DNA of 64,000 nt from Solenopsis invicta. Lineage: Eukaryota > Arthropoda > Insecta > Hymenoptera > Formicidae. The position numbers and the translations under genes were made by a program. The notes beneath the pieces were generated by a model. It did not search any database, had not been told where the DNA came from, and worked only from the letters and a program-made list of their open reading frames with translations. Below are positions 44,565 to 57,600 of the stretch, one piece after another. How positions within the stretch are numbered: position 1 is the stretch's first letter; each line of letters starts with the position of its first letter. The stretch spans positions 5,705,001-5,769,000 of the forward strand of contig NC_052671.1 of the NCBI RefSeq assembly GCF_016802725.1, in the 5' to 3' direction.

Positions 44565-45391
44565 TAGAGGAGAAAGTAATATTATGGCTCCTGTGAGTAT
44601 AAGGGTTACTTGTAATATTTCTATTAGGTGACAAATTCTAGTTATGGAACTCTTGTTACTTGTGAAATTATTTATTTAGTAGCTTTAATGTAGTAGCGCT
44701 CGCTAATATGTGAATAATACACGATAAACGACATTCGAGATAAGGCATTTTTTCTTTTCGAAATTTTTTCAAAGTATATTTTAACATTTAATTACACTTA
44801 TTTTCTAATTTTTTATACTTAGACGTATTATTACATATTTTATATACTTTATATTGTTTTTGCTTTTCAACATTTTATTCGGTTATATATATTTCAGATT
44901 ATGCAAAGTTAAACAATAGCATGAAATTTTGCTAGACCTAATGACCTCTTTTTATATCGAAGTGGTTATTCGGTAACAGTAATTGTAGTTCTGTTGTTAA
45001 TCTATAGTTTGCATTACATGTATTATAAATTTTCAGTATTACAGATAAAAAGTTGTGTATACGTACGTATATTTGCATATATTCAGCAACATTTTCTCTT
45101 CATTTTGAAGAAATATATAATTTTATAATAAAAGTTGTGTTCTTTTAAACAAAACTATTTTTTTTAAATTCATTTTGATAGTCACATTATTCTTTCTTTT
45201 TGACCTGCAATATTGTCACATTTTTATAAATAACATTTTAAGTAAGAAATATTTGACACCTTTATATCTAAAATCAATTGAACAACATTGACGAATGTAA
45301 TTGTTGAGTTTTTAAATATTGATAATTAAAATATTAATTATTAATAAAATTATCGTACAAAACGGAAGACGTTAATACCATCTTCTCTATA
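44565..45391 (+). mobile_element. Non-autonomous DNA transposon family B, copy 1
   Basis: The ends are imperfect inverted repeats: TAGAGGAGAAAGTAATATTA on the left; the right end read in reverse gives TAGAGAAGATGGTATTAACG. A flanking TA on both sides fits Tc1/mariner-type insertion. The body is AT-rich with no transposase frame. Words such as AACATTTTATTCGGTTATAT, GCAACATTTTCTCTTCATTT and GTCACATTTTTATAAATA recur in reverse orientation at 48129-48958. Confidence 0.75.
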
Positions 45392-48128
45392 TATCTTTCT
45401 TGATTATTATGTTGTCCGTAACGTAAAAGATATAATTGGAAACACTCAGTTGTGCGATCATTTACCACGCAGACTCCAGTCAAACTCCAATCTGTCTTGG
45501 ATAGCGTTTCTCACTTAATTGCTCTGTGTTTTTTCCCTTCATCAGCCGACGTTTAAGTATTCTTTGAAGGCCAGGCGTAGAATTCTGCTCGTTTTATTCG
45601 CGGCTCGCCTGCCCTCTCGTTCGTTCGCTCATGTGCCAGCTCACGCTGCACAGACGCGCGACTATGCCTCCGAGATATTTTAATTGTCGCCTCAAAGCAC
45701 AGCGGGTCCTAATGTAAAAATTCTTCGTCACCCGGGTGAAATATGAGAGGAGTTGACGAGTCGCTAATAACCTCCCCGCGGAGCTACTGACGGCGAATTT
45801 AAAGTTCCCCCGACGGGGGCCCTCAACGTGTAATTCTACACTCGCATCTTAGACTAATGCGTTAACATTTCCATTATGAACGCGAAAAGTCTTCCCTCTT
45901 TTCCGTATTAAGAAATTGCAATAAAATTTAATTTTATTGCAATTTTCTAATAAATTTTTATGACGGTCTTTTTACTTTTTAATATACATAGTAGCTTTAT
46001 AAAACTCATGATTATAATTTATTTATTCACCAAAAAAATTGTGTGTTCTTAACTTGAGAATTTATCTCTTATTTTTAAACGTAGTCTCTTTTAAAATACC
46101 AAGAGAATTTCCTTCAACTTGAGAGAATTTTCTTTAACTTCAGAGGAAATTCTTCCAAAGGATAAATTAGTAGCAGGTATTCTTAATTTTTATACAAGAA
46201 TATATTTGGAGAAGACGAGAGATTTTATAGACGAGAGATTTACTTCAGCACCAATTTTTACCAAATATAAAAAATAATGTAATTTTAAAACAAACTAATA
46301 AATATTATAAATATTAATTTTTAAATACGCATGCCTTTTAAGGTTTTGAGTGTTAAACATTATACAACACTGGGTTATGTTTAATTATAATTGTTGCAAG
46401 CACCAAATAAAACATGATTTGCATAGAATGTGATTATTCAGAAGGTTTGTTGGAAAGAATATATTCTTAGCTTGAACAGATATTCTATAAAGGAAGAATA
46501 TAATCTGTTATTCATTAAGTGCTAAGAGGGCTTGTAAAGTATTTAGTCCCCTCATTTTGAGCGTAAAATTTTGTCGGTTACAATGTCGCAAAGGTTACGC
46601 GAGGTGTTTTCGGTATTTATGAGGACATTAAATATTTACATTGAGACGAGCAATGGCGAGAAACGATTCGAAAAAACAGATCGGGAATAGCGATGGAGTG
46701 CATCGAACCGTCACAAAGGATTTCATTTCACCGATAGTCGATTTCCGAGGCTCAGGTGCCTGGATGTTAAATTCAGTCCCCCGGGCTCGGCTGTGCACGG
46801 CAGCCCGTGGAAGTTCATAGGATCGCGCGCCGAGTAAATCGGGGTGCAAGGGGATCGGCACTGCAAACGCGAGCCGGTAAAGAGAGCCGTTGGAGCTCGT
46901 TAACACGCCCTTTCGACGGACCTTAAATCACCCGTGTCCTCGAAGAATTGGAAAAGAAACTTTATAACATTCTGAGATTAAATTGGATTTCCCCACTCGG
47001 TCGTCCACCTACGGAAAGAGCATGCAAAGAAAGAGAGAAGGCCAGGGGAGAGGAACTCCATGCCGGCTTAATTTTCAAGGGAGAGGGGGGAACCCTTTCG
47101 GAAGGGTTCGTCAGGTGGCCATGGAAGGTGAATCGCCGCGGGTACATCGATTAGCAATAAGGGGTAAAGTTTATTTTACGAGGTAATGAATTGATTCACA
47201 CCGATTAACTCGCGTGGATCGTTACAGCCGCCAAATGAACTCCCGACGTGGTGGAATTTTGGGAGGGGTACATACCCCGAGCCTCGACGCTTATCAAGGG
47301 TGATTTTTCACTGACTCGCCCTTGGCAGTGAGACAAGGTTCTCTACATCGATAAAACTCTTTCTTTCTCCCTCTTTCGTTTACTTGCTCGTGCGGCAGGG
47401 GTGAAAAATAATTTGCCGCGCGGAGCTGGTAACTTTTGCGAACATTTCGGGCCATTTGTCCGCGGTAGCACCTCGCCTTACAGAAGGAACTACTTTAATA
47501 TCGCTCCTACCGTCTATTTCGTATGCATGCCGCGACGCGATCTCGTTTTCTCTTTCTCTCGGTCGTCGTCCCGTCCGCCCTCTCTCCTTTCCCGTCAGGG
47601 AGAGAGCACACGTGAGCGACCTCGCTCGTTGGGAATGATACTCGTTCGTAACCCTCCATGGACAGGATCATTCGGATCATGCTACGTAGTCTGAGGCGCG
47701 CACGTCTGGCGTGCGAAAGGAGGAATCGCAGGCATAACTTTAAAGCCCAACTACAGCTACACTTCGCGCTTCGGATAATAGAAATCCTCGCTTTACACGA
47801 GCGCGTTTTCTTGCCACTCAGACCTCGGGAGAAGCTGAAATTGAAACAAAAGTCTTGAGAAACGTGAAAGATTACACTTTTTTAAACCCGTTAACGCCTC
47901 CGACCTGCGTAAGAAGATGTCCTAAGTGTTTCAGAAGAGTTAGTTACCACGTTGAAGACTTCTACAACTACAATACGTGCTTGTTTGGAACATGGATGTT
48001 TCCCATTCTCACGTAATCCTCTTTATTTTACATGATATTTAGTGCTTTTCAGAATAACACTGTGAATTGTACATCTCTCTCGAATCTCTGTCTCGTTAAA
48101 ACTCATAGAACGTTTTAGAGTTTGAATG
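45392..48128. other. Non-coding stretch between the two family B elements
   Basis: 45460-45880 and 46640-47850 are CpG-rich; 45900-46560 is AT-rich with a tandem GAGAATTT.CTT.AACTT unit (46085-46160) and a strong palindrome at 45911-45948. No domain-bearing frame. Confidence 0.5.
45911..45948. repeat. Near-perfect 38-bp palindrome
   Basis: AGAAATTGCAATAAAATTT is followed directly by the near reverse complement AATTTTATTGCAATTTTCT, with almost no loop. Possible cruciform or the trace of a tiny foldback element. Confidence 0.75.
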
Positions 48129-48958
48129 TAGAGGAGAAGATGGTATTACGGCTCCCTATTTACATTTTGTACAGTAACTTTGTTAACAATCAATATTTTA
48201 AATTAAAAACTTCACCGTTACATTCGTCAATGTGTTGCTCAATCGATTCAAAATTATGAAATATTTATTTAGGGTATTGTATTTATAAAAATGTGACGAC
48301 TGCATAATGGGTCGAAGAGAAACAAATGTGGTAATGTGCGCCTCCCTCCACAATAATAGATTTAAAAAATTGATTTAAAAAACCCGGTGTTTTATTGTAT
48401 AAAATATGTTTATTCAAAATGACGAGAAAATGTTGCAGAATATATGCAAATGTATATATGTAATCATAACCCTTGCGCATTATAGACTGCAATATTAAAA
48501 GTCCATGTAATTGTGAACTATGGAACAACAATAAACTTATCGAATGAATTTCTGTATAAAAATCTCGAAAAAGAAGCCGTATTAGAGCGTCAGCATGTTT
48601 AAGGAGCTACATTAGCAAAATTCTATACTATTATTTAATTTTGTGTAAAAATCAAAATATATAATATAACCGAATAAAATGTTAAATAACAAAAAAAACA
48701 CTCGCAAATGTACATACATTCGTGTGATAATACGCTGAAGTTTAAAAAGAATAAGAAAGTTTGTGTAATTAAACGCTAAAATGTACATTGAAAAAGTTTT
48801 AAAATTCTAAAAGTACCTTATAACAAATGGTTATTGTTGACATATTAGCATTAGTGCATACCAATGAGCTACAAATTATTACGTAAATAGTAGAATTTGT
48901 CACCTAATAATGGAGATATAGCGAGTGTGGTTATTATACACGATATCACTTTCTCCTA
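48129..48958 (-). mobile_element. Non-autonomous DNA transposon family B, copy 2 (inverted)
   Basis: Ends TAGAGGAGAAGATGGTATTA and, read in reverse, TATAGGAGAAAGTGATATCG. The reverse complement matches 44565-45391 along its length: GGTGACAAATTCTA, TTTAATTACAC, AACATTTTATTCGGTTATAT, TTTGCATATATTCTGCAAC, GACGAATGTAA. About 830 bp, non-coding. Confidence 0.78.
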
Positions 48959-49574
48959 TATTAAATATTTTAGTTAAAGAAGAAACTTGCATCTGTTTTT
49001 GTTGTAGAATTGTGGAAGAAATAGTGCAAATTGTCTCTTTTACGGTTGAAAAGAAAAAATGTGATAATAAGTTTGTCTCAACATGTCTATGAGTGAATCA
49101 CGTTGCTGTAAAATAAAGTTGAATGCTACCCGGACGTGGTAATCTTAAGAGCATACGTTACATCAAAGTGTACGTGGCTTTTAATAAAGAGCATCGTCGG
49201 AGAAACGCGGCTTAATAATGCAGGAAAGCTTTCTTCCGCTCTCCATTGTCGCTTGGAAATTGCGTAAATAAAGAGGACGCAGTAAACTCTACAGTTATTG
49301 GCACTCTAAGAGCAGGTGTTCGGAATGATTTCTCTTGGGATTCCGACTCTCTTCGGGTGTGATTCTTTTATTCTAGCCAAGTGAATTCTTCTGTGTGCGC
49401 ATAAGAGATCAGACATGGAAAGATTAGTAGAAAAGGTGAACGTCAGACCAAGAAATAATAGCTGATCGTGCACTGCGTTTATCATAAATTTTAACATTCT
49501 CGTATGTCGAATTTTTTTGCGAGAGGACAGTTTGTATTGAAACATTTATCTAAACGGCATTTCAAGATATTTAC
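48959..49574. other. Non-coding stretch, nothing seen
   Basis: AT-rich DNA between two element insertions. A 79-residue minus frame at 49306-49545 has no features. Confidence 0.5.
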
Positions 49575-50143
49575 AGAAATATGTACAGGATGTTTTATAA
49601 CATGTGAGCATAATTTCAATAATAAATTTAGGACACAAAAATACTATAAAAGAGTTAATATGCACTACTTATTCGCGCGGCTCAGTTATCGAGACATACA
49701 GATAATTTTATTAATATTGTAACAGGCGCAAAGTATCATACATTTACAACTTTTATTAGCGAATTTTATTATGTTATAATTTTATTAGGTAAATAGTATT
49801 CTTCTAATTATGTAATATTTATTTAAAATGTTCATCTTCTGTTTGTAAACATACTACGCTCTATGTAGCACTCTTTCAATTAATTTGCCCAAGTCCAATA
49901 AATTGAGTAATTAATTTAATTATTAGGAGAATAACATTTACCTAAAATTATAAAGTGCACTAATAAAAGTTATAAATATCTAGTGTACTTTGTTTGTCAT
50001 AATATTATTAAAATTATCTAGATAACTAAGCTGCGCGCAAATTGATTTATAGTGTAATGAATTTTTCATGTCCTGAATTTATTTCTGAAGTTATGCTCAC
50101 ACGTTATGAAATATTCTGTATATACATGCGCATATAACATGAA
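49575..50143. mobile_element. Foldback element with ~240-bp arms
   Basis: The left arm 49575-49818 and right arm 49905-50143 are imperfect inverted repeats. Shared words, in order, include CATGTGAGCATAATTTCA (left) and CGTGTGAGCATAACTTCA (right, reversed), AAATTTAGGACA/AAATTCAGGACA, GCGCGGCTCAGTTATC/GCGCAGCTTAGTTATC and TTTTATTAGGTAAATAGTAT/TTTTAGGTAAATGTTAT. The loop is about 86 bp. The outer ACAGGATGTTTTATAAC resembles the ends of several insect DNA transposons. A 72-residue frame at 49504-49722 is a by-product. Confidence 0.78.
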
Positions 50144-52351
50144 AGAAAATAATCGTATTTTCTTCCATTTACAAAAGATATAAATATCATAAATATATTA
50201 CATCCTAAGGAATACCAAAGATAAATGTTTATACCTTTGCGTGAAATATTTATTTATATGTAACGGATAATACGCATGCGTAGATTAAATCATTGAATTA
50301 GATGGACTTCGTAGAGATTTTTCTACGTTTACGGCGGGTATACAATCCAGAGCTTATAAAGAATATTTATTGTTTCACGCCACTCCGAGATCGATTTAAA
50401 ATCGGCCTACGACTAAGGACGCGTGGGCTGATTTCCGGCGAACGGCATTACTGCCGGAACACGATTCAGGCTGCTGTCATTTCGGACGATTCGTTTTCTG
50501 CCTGCCTTCGTCGGCAGCGGACGCGCGAGAGAACGTAGGTGGATACACGAACTTCCAGAGGAGTACTCGCTCTCTGTCCACCGTACGTACAGGCGAGGCC
50601 ATAAATTCACAGCGTGCGAGCCCGCGCCAGAACCGTGTCTTCATAAAATCTTAGATCGAAGATTACCGCGCTCTCGTCGCGCCGCTCGTGTACATGCGAA
50701 AAAAATAATTAGGTGGATGAGCTTTTATAAGCGCGGCGCATTGTGCGGGTACGCACATTGTTGCGCATAAATTGTCGCAGAGGCGTGCTAATCCTTATTT
50801 ATTAGGGCACTGTATTTTATCCTACCCTCTTAAACGACTACAAGCTTGCGGCACAAAGCTACCGCAATGGGGAAAGCGAAAGTCGTGCTTAATGAGCTAT
50901 TTGAAGCTTTCTCGGAGAAAGTCGTTTCTTTTGTTCCTTTTTTTCATATTTTTTAATTAACGTACCGCTTGTGAGAGAAAATAATTTGAATGCCACGTGC
51001 ACGTAAAATAGGGATTTCACAATAATTGAATTTTACTCTGAAGTATCTCTGTCCGGGACGAACGAAGTTCTTTATGTACGTAAGTGACGGTAAACTTCTG
51101 TCAGTTGACACTTTACGCTCACTACTCACGCGTCCGCAGTTTGCTCCTGGAATTAAAACAGTATGAGATCTTTTTTTTTTTATGAAGGGACGATTAAAGC
51201 ACGTGTAAAACCGCCGGGGCGCACGCTCGTCCCGAGAGACACGCTGTGTGTATTTTAAAAATGTAAATTTATAAAATCCGAGTACGCGCGCGAGGAGTAG
51301 AGTCCTAGTCGCTGGCCGGCGAGACACCGCCGCGAGAGAGGGTTTGGCGTAATTTATGCTCGTGCTCGTATAGAGGGTTGGTTTGCCCCATAAAGCAAGA
51401 TAAATACACGTGCCGTACCTCCGCACACTTTTAAGACTTATGCACGCGAATCGAGCGCAATCGAATTTTCTGGCGTCACATTATGGTCGCACCGGGCTGC
51501 GCAAGGTGCGATGCCGCGCTTGGATGAAAATAAGTTTCAAGTAACGTACGTAACTTCAACTACCGCCGTAAAATCCTTCTCTAGTAACTTAACTCTCTTG
51601 AGCTTGGCAGGCAAATAAATTTGCGGAATCGCGGAATGATGCAGGAGAGGAGGAGGGGGGGGGGAGAGGAGGGGCTGAACGCAAACCTAAAAGCCGGCCA
51701 ATACGTGCGCCGTAGCTTCACATTGCGCACCGCGAAAGTATACTCGTATATCTCTACTCCTAGGTGCTTTCTTGAGAATATGAGAGACATATTTACTGCC
51801 CATTCATTTATCCTGCCTCTTACTTGCGCCAACGTCAGTTGATTCCGCGCTGCTCTCACAATTCAGCGAAGCGTTTCTGAATGCTTCTTCTCGGGTTTCA
51901 ATTCGATTTCTTTAATGACCGCAGCCGCAATAGTCGCACGGAATGAAGAAATCGAGTAATTAAATTAATTAATAATTACTACAAGTATGAAAGGAGTAAT
52001 ATAATATAGCCTACATACCTACATTTATTTTCTTTCTGGAAATCGCATCGCAGGGCGTCTCTCGAGATTGAGCTAGCTAGATCGTGTACCGATCCGTAAT
52101 ATAGCCGGTGTTATGATTTTATTTCAATCATGTCTTCCGTTTTATAGGAATTGCTAGCGCACCAGTACTAAACGTTCCTCGAACTGGAAGCAATTCGTGT
52201 TTGCGTGCAACTCGGCGAAAATGCGCCGTATATTTCTCGCCGTTTCAAGGTGTCTTCCCGAGAGATACGTTTACTACCCTCGCTCCGGTTATTCTTTTTT
52301 CTTCTGCCTGTTTTCCCCCGCTTTCTGCCTCTCACTCTTCCTCTCCCCCTC

Positions 52352-52389
<38 letters not shown>

Positions 52390-55300
52390 CCTTCACTCTC
52401 CTGCCTCTGATTTTACCCGCGCGCCGATTGATCATCTCTCGTACCACCCACAACTTTACCTCGAACACGAGCCACGTGTGCCTCACGGCATTTTTCGCAC
52501 CCGCGAAATTGTTTTCGTACGTAACTCTCGCACCGTTGTGGACGTTGTAGCTTAATAGCTGTACATTATTCAGTTGCACGCATCGCGATTGAAAGAGGCA
52601 TTGCGAAAAAAAAATCGGAAACGAATTGGATTATTCGATTCCATGCGACAGGTAATCGCGAGTACAAGCAACCGGTATCGCAGCATATATTTTAACACTG
52701 ATGTGCCAGTTATTTTTAAATTCATATAATTTCGTTTTTTTAATTTTATTTCTATTTATGCGTGTGTACTAATTGATTTTATCTGCTCAAAACGCATGTT
52801 AAAATAATAGTTTATTTTCGACGTTTAATAGCAATAATTACAAAACGCTCTGTCAAGTTTCAACGGAATGTTTTTAGTCATTATTTATGCTTTCTCCAAA
52901 AATAAAAACATTAAGGGTACTTTGGCTATATAATACAAACTAAAAGTTATTAAAATTTTAAAACTGAACGCTTCTCTACGTTTATTCTTTTTTTTTAATC
53001 AGAAATAAAAAATTTTGGTCGCTAATTTTCGCTCTGAAATCCACAGTTTTTGCAACAAAATTACTACATTTTGCTGCAGTTTTAAATAAATGATTTTTAA
53101 ACAACAAATAACTGAATCTAAATAAATTCTTGCACAAATATTTATTAAAGTTTTATTAATATATGTAAAAATTTTGATTTAATTAGTTATTGTACTTTCC
53201 CATTAAATTTGCAAATAAGTTCTGCAAAACGCAAATTTACATAAGAATCAAGACTAAAAAATTAAATACCTTTAAACCAATAAGCAAATTGTGTTCAAAT
53301 TTTACATGGATGTTTAAACGTAATACTAAAGTGTTTTATAAAATTTTTATATTTTTGCTAATGTTTTGAGTGTATGACACATAATTCCTTAAACAATAAT
53401 TGCATTTTTCACGACGCAGTTCTCTCTCTTTCTTTGTCTGACTCTCTGTCGCTAGGCGCAACAGTTGATGAAGTCTCGACGACGCACGTTGTCTCAGGGC
53501 GGAAGAGAGTTTCCGATGCGTTTTGCGTCATCCATCGTAGGAAACGACGAACGAGAGTAACGAGTTGACAAACGACAACAAGACCGACGAAATCCTCCCT
53601 AGCATGAGAATGCACTTTGGGAATCAAGCACGGTTACGATCCGTAAGCGTTCGTAGTGTCTCCATCCATCACGCTTCTTAGAGTTCGACCGTTCGACTGG
53701 TCCTGTCGGTATGCTGATTAATGATCGGCGAGTCAGCAAGCGCATGGCGATCGAGGGTGTCCGGTATCGAGTTTCCTTCGAGGATCGACGTGGCACCGTT
53801 AATTCGCGAAATCCGACCGGTGTCCATTGATGTCCGTCTTCTCTTTTCCTCCGCCTTCCCTCCTTATCCTTCTTCTCCTTCTCTTCCTTCTCGTCTTCTT
53901 TCGGAGAACCGCGGGTAGCTTCTTTCAATCAATGTCGATTAATCTCGATTTGAGCTCATCTCCCCTCTCTCCGTTCATCTCGCGAATCCTCTTTTTTCGG
54001 CTCACGTGTACTGCAGTCTCTTCGTCAGCTAAAGGGCGGAGAGCGCATAATTATTCATCAGGGTCTTTGCCTAATTCCAGCTCGTTAATCACCTTCCTCA
54101 CCGTCTTCGTCGGGTCAACGACCTAATCAACAATTCGCAAGAAATCGACGTTTTAAAGCTTCTTCGTTGATCAGAATGAACAAACGTTTTTTGCCGTTTA
54201 ATTACACTAGTTTACAAATTTTACATTAATTTTAGTACAAAAAGAAAAGAAAACAGCTTTTTTATTGTATCTTGGGGTACTAAATTCGAATCTACTGCCA
54301 GAAAAAAATCGATTAGGTCGTTCTTAAGATATAGCATGTTGATAGCATTATTTGATTGATAATGACATTGCAATGTATCATTATTTGTTTACAAAAATAT
54401 CACACAAAGTTGTGTTAGTTTACTGTTTAATTTGTTTTTTTCTTTTTTTAATAGTATTATGTAAGATTAATCCAAATTCTTCCTAGATTTGTTGGATATA
54501 CATTATTTAAAAAAAGAGCCGAGTACGCATCACAGAATTTGTTTATTTATTTGTTTATTATTTTTTTATATAAAAAACAACACATGCGAATTAAACGTTT
54601 AACACGTCTAATTATTTTCTAATTTTAGAACAACTCTACTGTGTATCAAAAAAAATATCTTCTTTTATAAAAAAGTATCTTCCATCTTAAAAACCGAATC
54701 TGGAAGTATTTCGATGACAGATTTATATTTATCGGCGAAACGGTTTTCATATGTTCTTGTGCTAAACCTTAGTGTAGATTGGTGTTATTATCAAACTTCG
54801 ATATCGTCTGTTCTCAAATTATGCGTCCGCTGCATAATGAAAATGTCAATTTAAAAACTGTAATTAACGAGAAAGTAAAGTAAGCTTTATGTAAAAATAA
54901 ATAGAAATTATAGTATACCATGCAATATACGTGTATGAATTGCCTCAAGTGTGTGCGAAATAATTTTATATTGAGGTCTATAATCAACTTATCTTGCCTA
55001 CGATATGAAATTATTTTGCTTTTCGTCTTAATTGGCACATAGGACAAGTACAAGGCTTGGGAATTAAGGTGCGCTTACATTGTAAATATAAAGTACGACT
55101 GTAGTGTTGCACGTACAACCATAGAACCAGAACCATAAAATTAAGTGGCTCCCGTGCACGCGTTACAGGAACGAAATCCACTTCGGTAAAAGAAAATTAT
55201 TGGACCGCTCTCTCTTTCTTTCTCCCTCTCTCCGCGCCTCGGCGAAAATTGCTGTCGTCGTGTTTTTGTTCTGATACGTCGCCGTGATATCCTCGACGGA

Positions 55301-57300
55301 GGCAGTTTCGATCCGGTTCCCTACGCCGATACGAATCTCCGCGCCGTATGAACGAGCTTTAACGTCGGAACGATCTGGTAGTACGGCCGACTAGAGATCG
55401 TAAATGAAGCTTCGTCCGCCACAGATGAGAATCTTCTTACGGGAAACGAATGAAGATATCGCATCGTTTCAGTTACATGACTCTATGGTGTTTGCGTCAA
55501 TTAACGTTTATTGCCCGGCGCGATTTATTTGCGACTGGCAAAAAATTCACTGGAAACGTTAGGAAATAATCTTTAAAGATATATCAATTCAGTTTTATTT
55601 AGGCAAAGAGCATATAATATATTATCCGCGTTTATGCTTTGCCGTGCGAGTTAAGCGTTAAATGTTCGCGTTCGTTGTTGCGCACAAATACGGATAGATT
55701 GCGTAATTTCCAGTCGCTTGTTGGCATACCAATTGGATAACGCAACGTCGATGCGTCCAATAGTCACGTAATGCATCGGTTACCATTCACGCTAATAATA
55801 TATCGGACTATTAGCGTGATTGCTGCAGCAGCACTGTGCAATGCGAAGTTATACCTACAGATGTTGCGGAATTAATACAAACGCATCTCCGAAGTCAAAG
55901 TTTCGTCGCGAAACTTCGCTAACAATTGAGTGGCGAGATAATTAGAAGTTAAAGGAGAAGGAGAAAAAGAAGTGTAAAGCGATTAAGGGAAAAATGGATA
56001 AAGAGAGAAAAACTGCTATTAAATTATCGGAAAGAAATCAAAGTTGAATGCACACAAACGTTTCTCGATGCTCAGTCGCAGGGGGACAATCAATTCCGTA
56101 TTTGCCATATTGATCTCGATATTTTTCCTCGAAAGCCATGCATTCTTTCGCGTGATCTTCGACTCTGTAAGAACAGCTCTGGAACTTAGACCCACGGGAG
56201 AGTGGATCACTCAATGCGCCCCTATCGATCAGTGCCTCATTCAGGCTGCATTATCCGTACGTGAGCGCTCGTAGCCACTCTCTTTTCCCTCCCTTGTCCT
56301 TTAATTCACTCTTTTATCCTCTTTCTCCTCGCGCCACCGTTAAATCTTTGCGTCGGAGCGTATTTGGTGCGATTTCTTTCTGTAATTGACGCCCATTCGA
56401 TCCGCTTACGTACTCGGGTGAATCTCTCGGACGTTGTTTTTGTCCTTAATTACTTCGCTCGGCGTGGTACCGAAAAAGAAAGGTGACGAAAGGAAAAGGG
56501 GGGAGGGGGGAGGGTGGAAGCCGCGCTAGAGACTCGTTAGTTTTCATTCGGGTCGGCGAACTAATTAATTTCGTCCGACCGCGACGAGCCGCGCGTTCTC
56601 CGTTTAAACCGTGAAAAGGAAGATCGAGCGAGGAGAGGAACTCCCTTTGGCCGCATCCCCAATTAGACACGGATACGTAACCGTCGTTAAATTAACTCCG
56701 CGCGACGCGTGTCATGCGTGAGATTGATCGCCGACGCTCCTCTTTCTCCGACGGAGGAGACAGCGGGACAGACAGCGTCAGAGAGAATCGTTTTCACGGC
56801 CGGAATATGGAAGCGCGAACTCTAGGACACTTTTTTTTGTACGGGTGACAGGTCGACGGTGAAAAATTGCGAATCTTGTCTTCTTCGTGGTTGGGAAAGT
56901 TTCCTCTCCGGCACGACGCGACGCGACGTCGAGCTTCTACATGCGGCCGCGCGGCTGACGTCAACGTGCGAATGCATGCGCGACGCGAAATCATATCACT
57001 TCCTGACGCAAAAGTTGACAAACATTGCCGTAACAATTGAATATTTGTCACTCGTCTCGGCTGTACTTGTGATTTATCTGCAAATCCGCAGCTGCGAGCG
57101 ATGCTTATTACACTTATGCCGCGATTAACGACGATCGCGTTCGGACGAATTTAGCACACAAATCCACAAAATTCCAGTATATATCGTCCGATTTGGCAGA
57201 ACGCTCACAAAAGAAGATGTCGGGAGTCTTCGGGGAGAATTACGTTTGTAATTGTAGTTTCTCGTACAATACGAAGAATTCCTCCCGTTGCACCCTCCCG
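50144..57300. other. Long intergenic stretch, no gene seen
   Basis: CpG-rich at 50400-50760, 51280-51480, 53420-54120, 55200-55460 and 56440-57130; AT-rich at 52680-53370 and 54120-55050. The 56044-56274 frame has a hydrophobic N-terminal run but no downstream splice or domain support. Confidence 0.5.
52353..52388. repeat. (CT)n microsatellite
   Basis: About 14 CT units inside a wider CT-rich stretch (52310-52400). Confidence 0.9.
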
Positions 57301-57345
57301 CGGTGCAAGAATTTAGATCTGCGCTAGAACGAATTCGCCGGGGGA

Positions 57346-57380
57346 TATAAAAGGGCTCGGGTTATGTTTGGATTCAGTGG
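57346..57380 (+). promoter_or_regulatory. Strong candidate core promoter: TATA box plus initiator
   Basis: TATAAAAGGG at 57346-57355 is followed by GGATTCAGTGG with the initiator A at 57376, exactly 30 bases after the first T of the TATA box. TATAAAAG and TCAGT are the consensus forms for arthropods and the spacing is ideal. No downstream promoter element at the usual place. It points right, into a stretch where I recognise no gene. Confidence 0.45.
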
Positions 57381-57600
57381 TGTGTTTGCGCAAAAGCGAC
57401 TGCATGGGTAGAGCACGGGAGTCGTGCACACCCTGATTACACCATAAATCGAATCTCGGCCGACCGCGCGGAAGCTCGGATTAAATGAAATTCCTATGCC
57501 ATCTCGTATATCTTTCCGGTTTGTAGTGGCGGTTGCTTCGGCAACGAGAACCGCGTCAATGTAACGTTTCCCGCCGTTGGAGTTGTCTGAGGAGCTCCTC
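57376..57600 (+). other. Possible first exon downstream of the TATA promoter
   Basis: Three short starts follow the predicted initiation site: ATG at 57404 (10 codons), ATG at 57485 reading MKFLCHLVYL then a stop after 13 codons with a GTATAT donor-like word inside, and ATG at 57496 reading MPSRISFRFVVAVASATRTA then a stop. The second and third have the look of secretory leader starts cut by a splice donor, but no downstream exon was found. Speculative. Confidence 0.15.

Noticed and set aside
56044..56274. 76-residue frame with a hydrophobic N-terminal segment
   Set aside because: Signal-like run only; no cleavage context, splice partner or conserved cysteine pattern.
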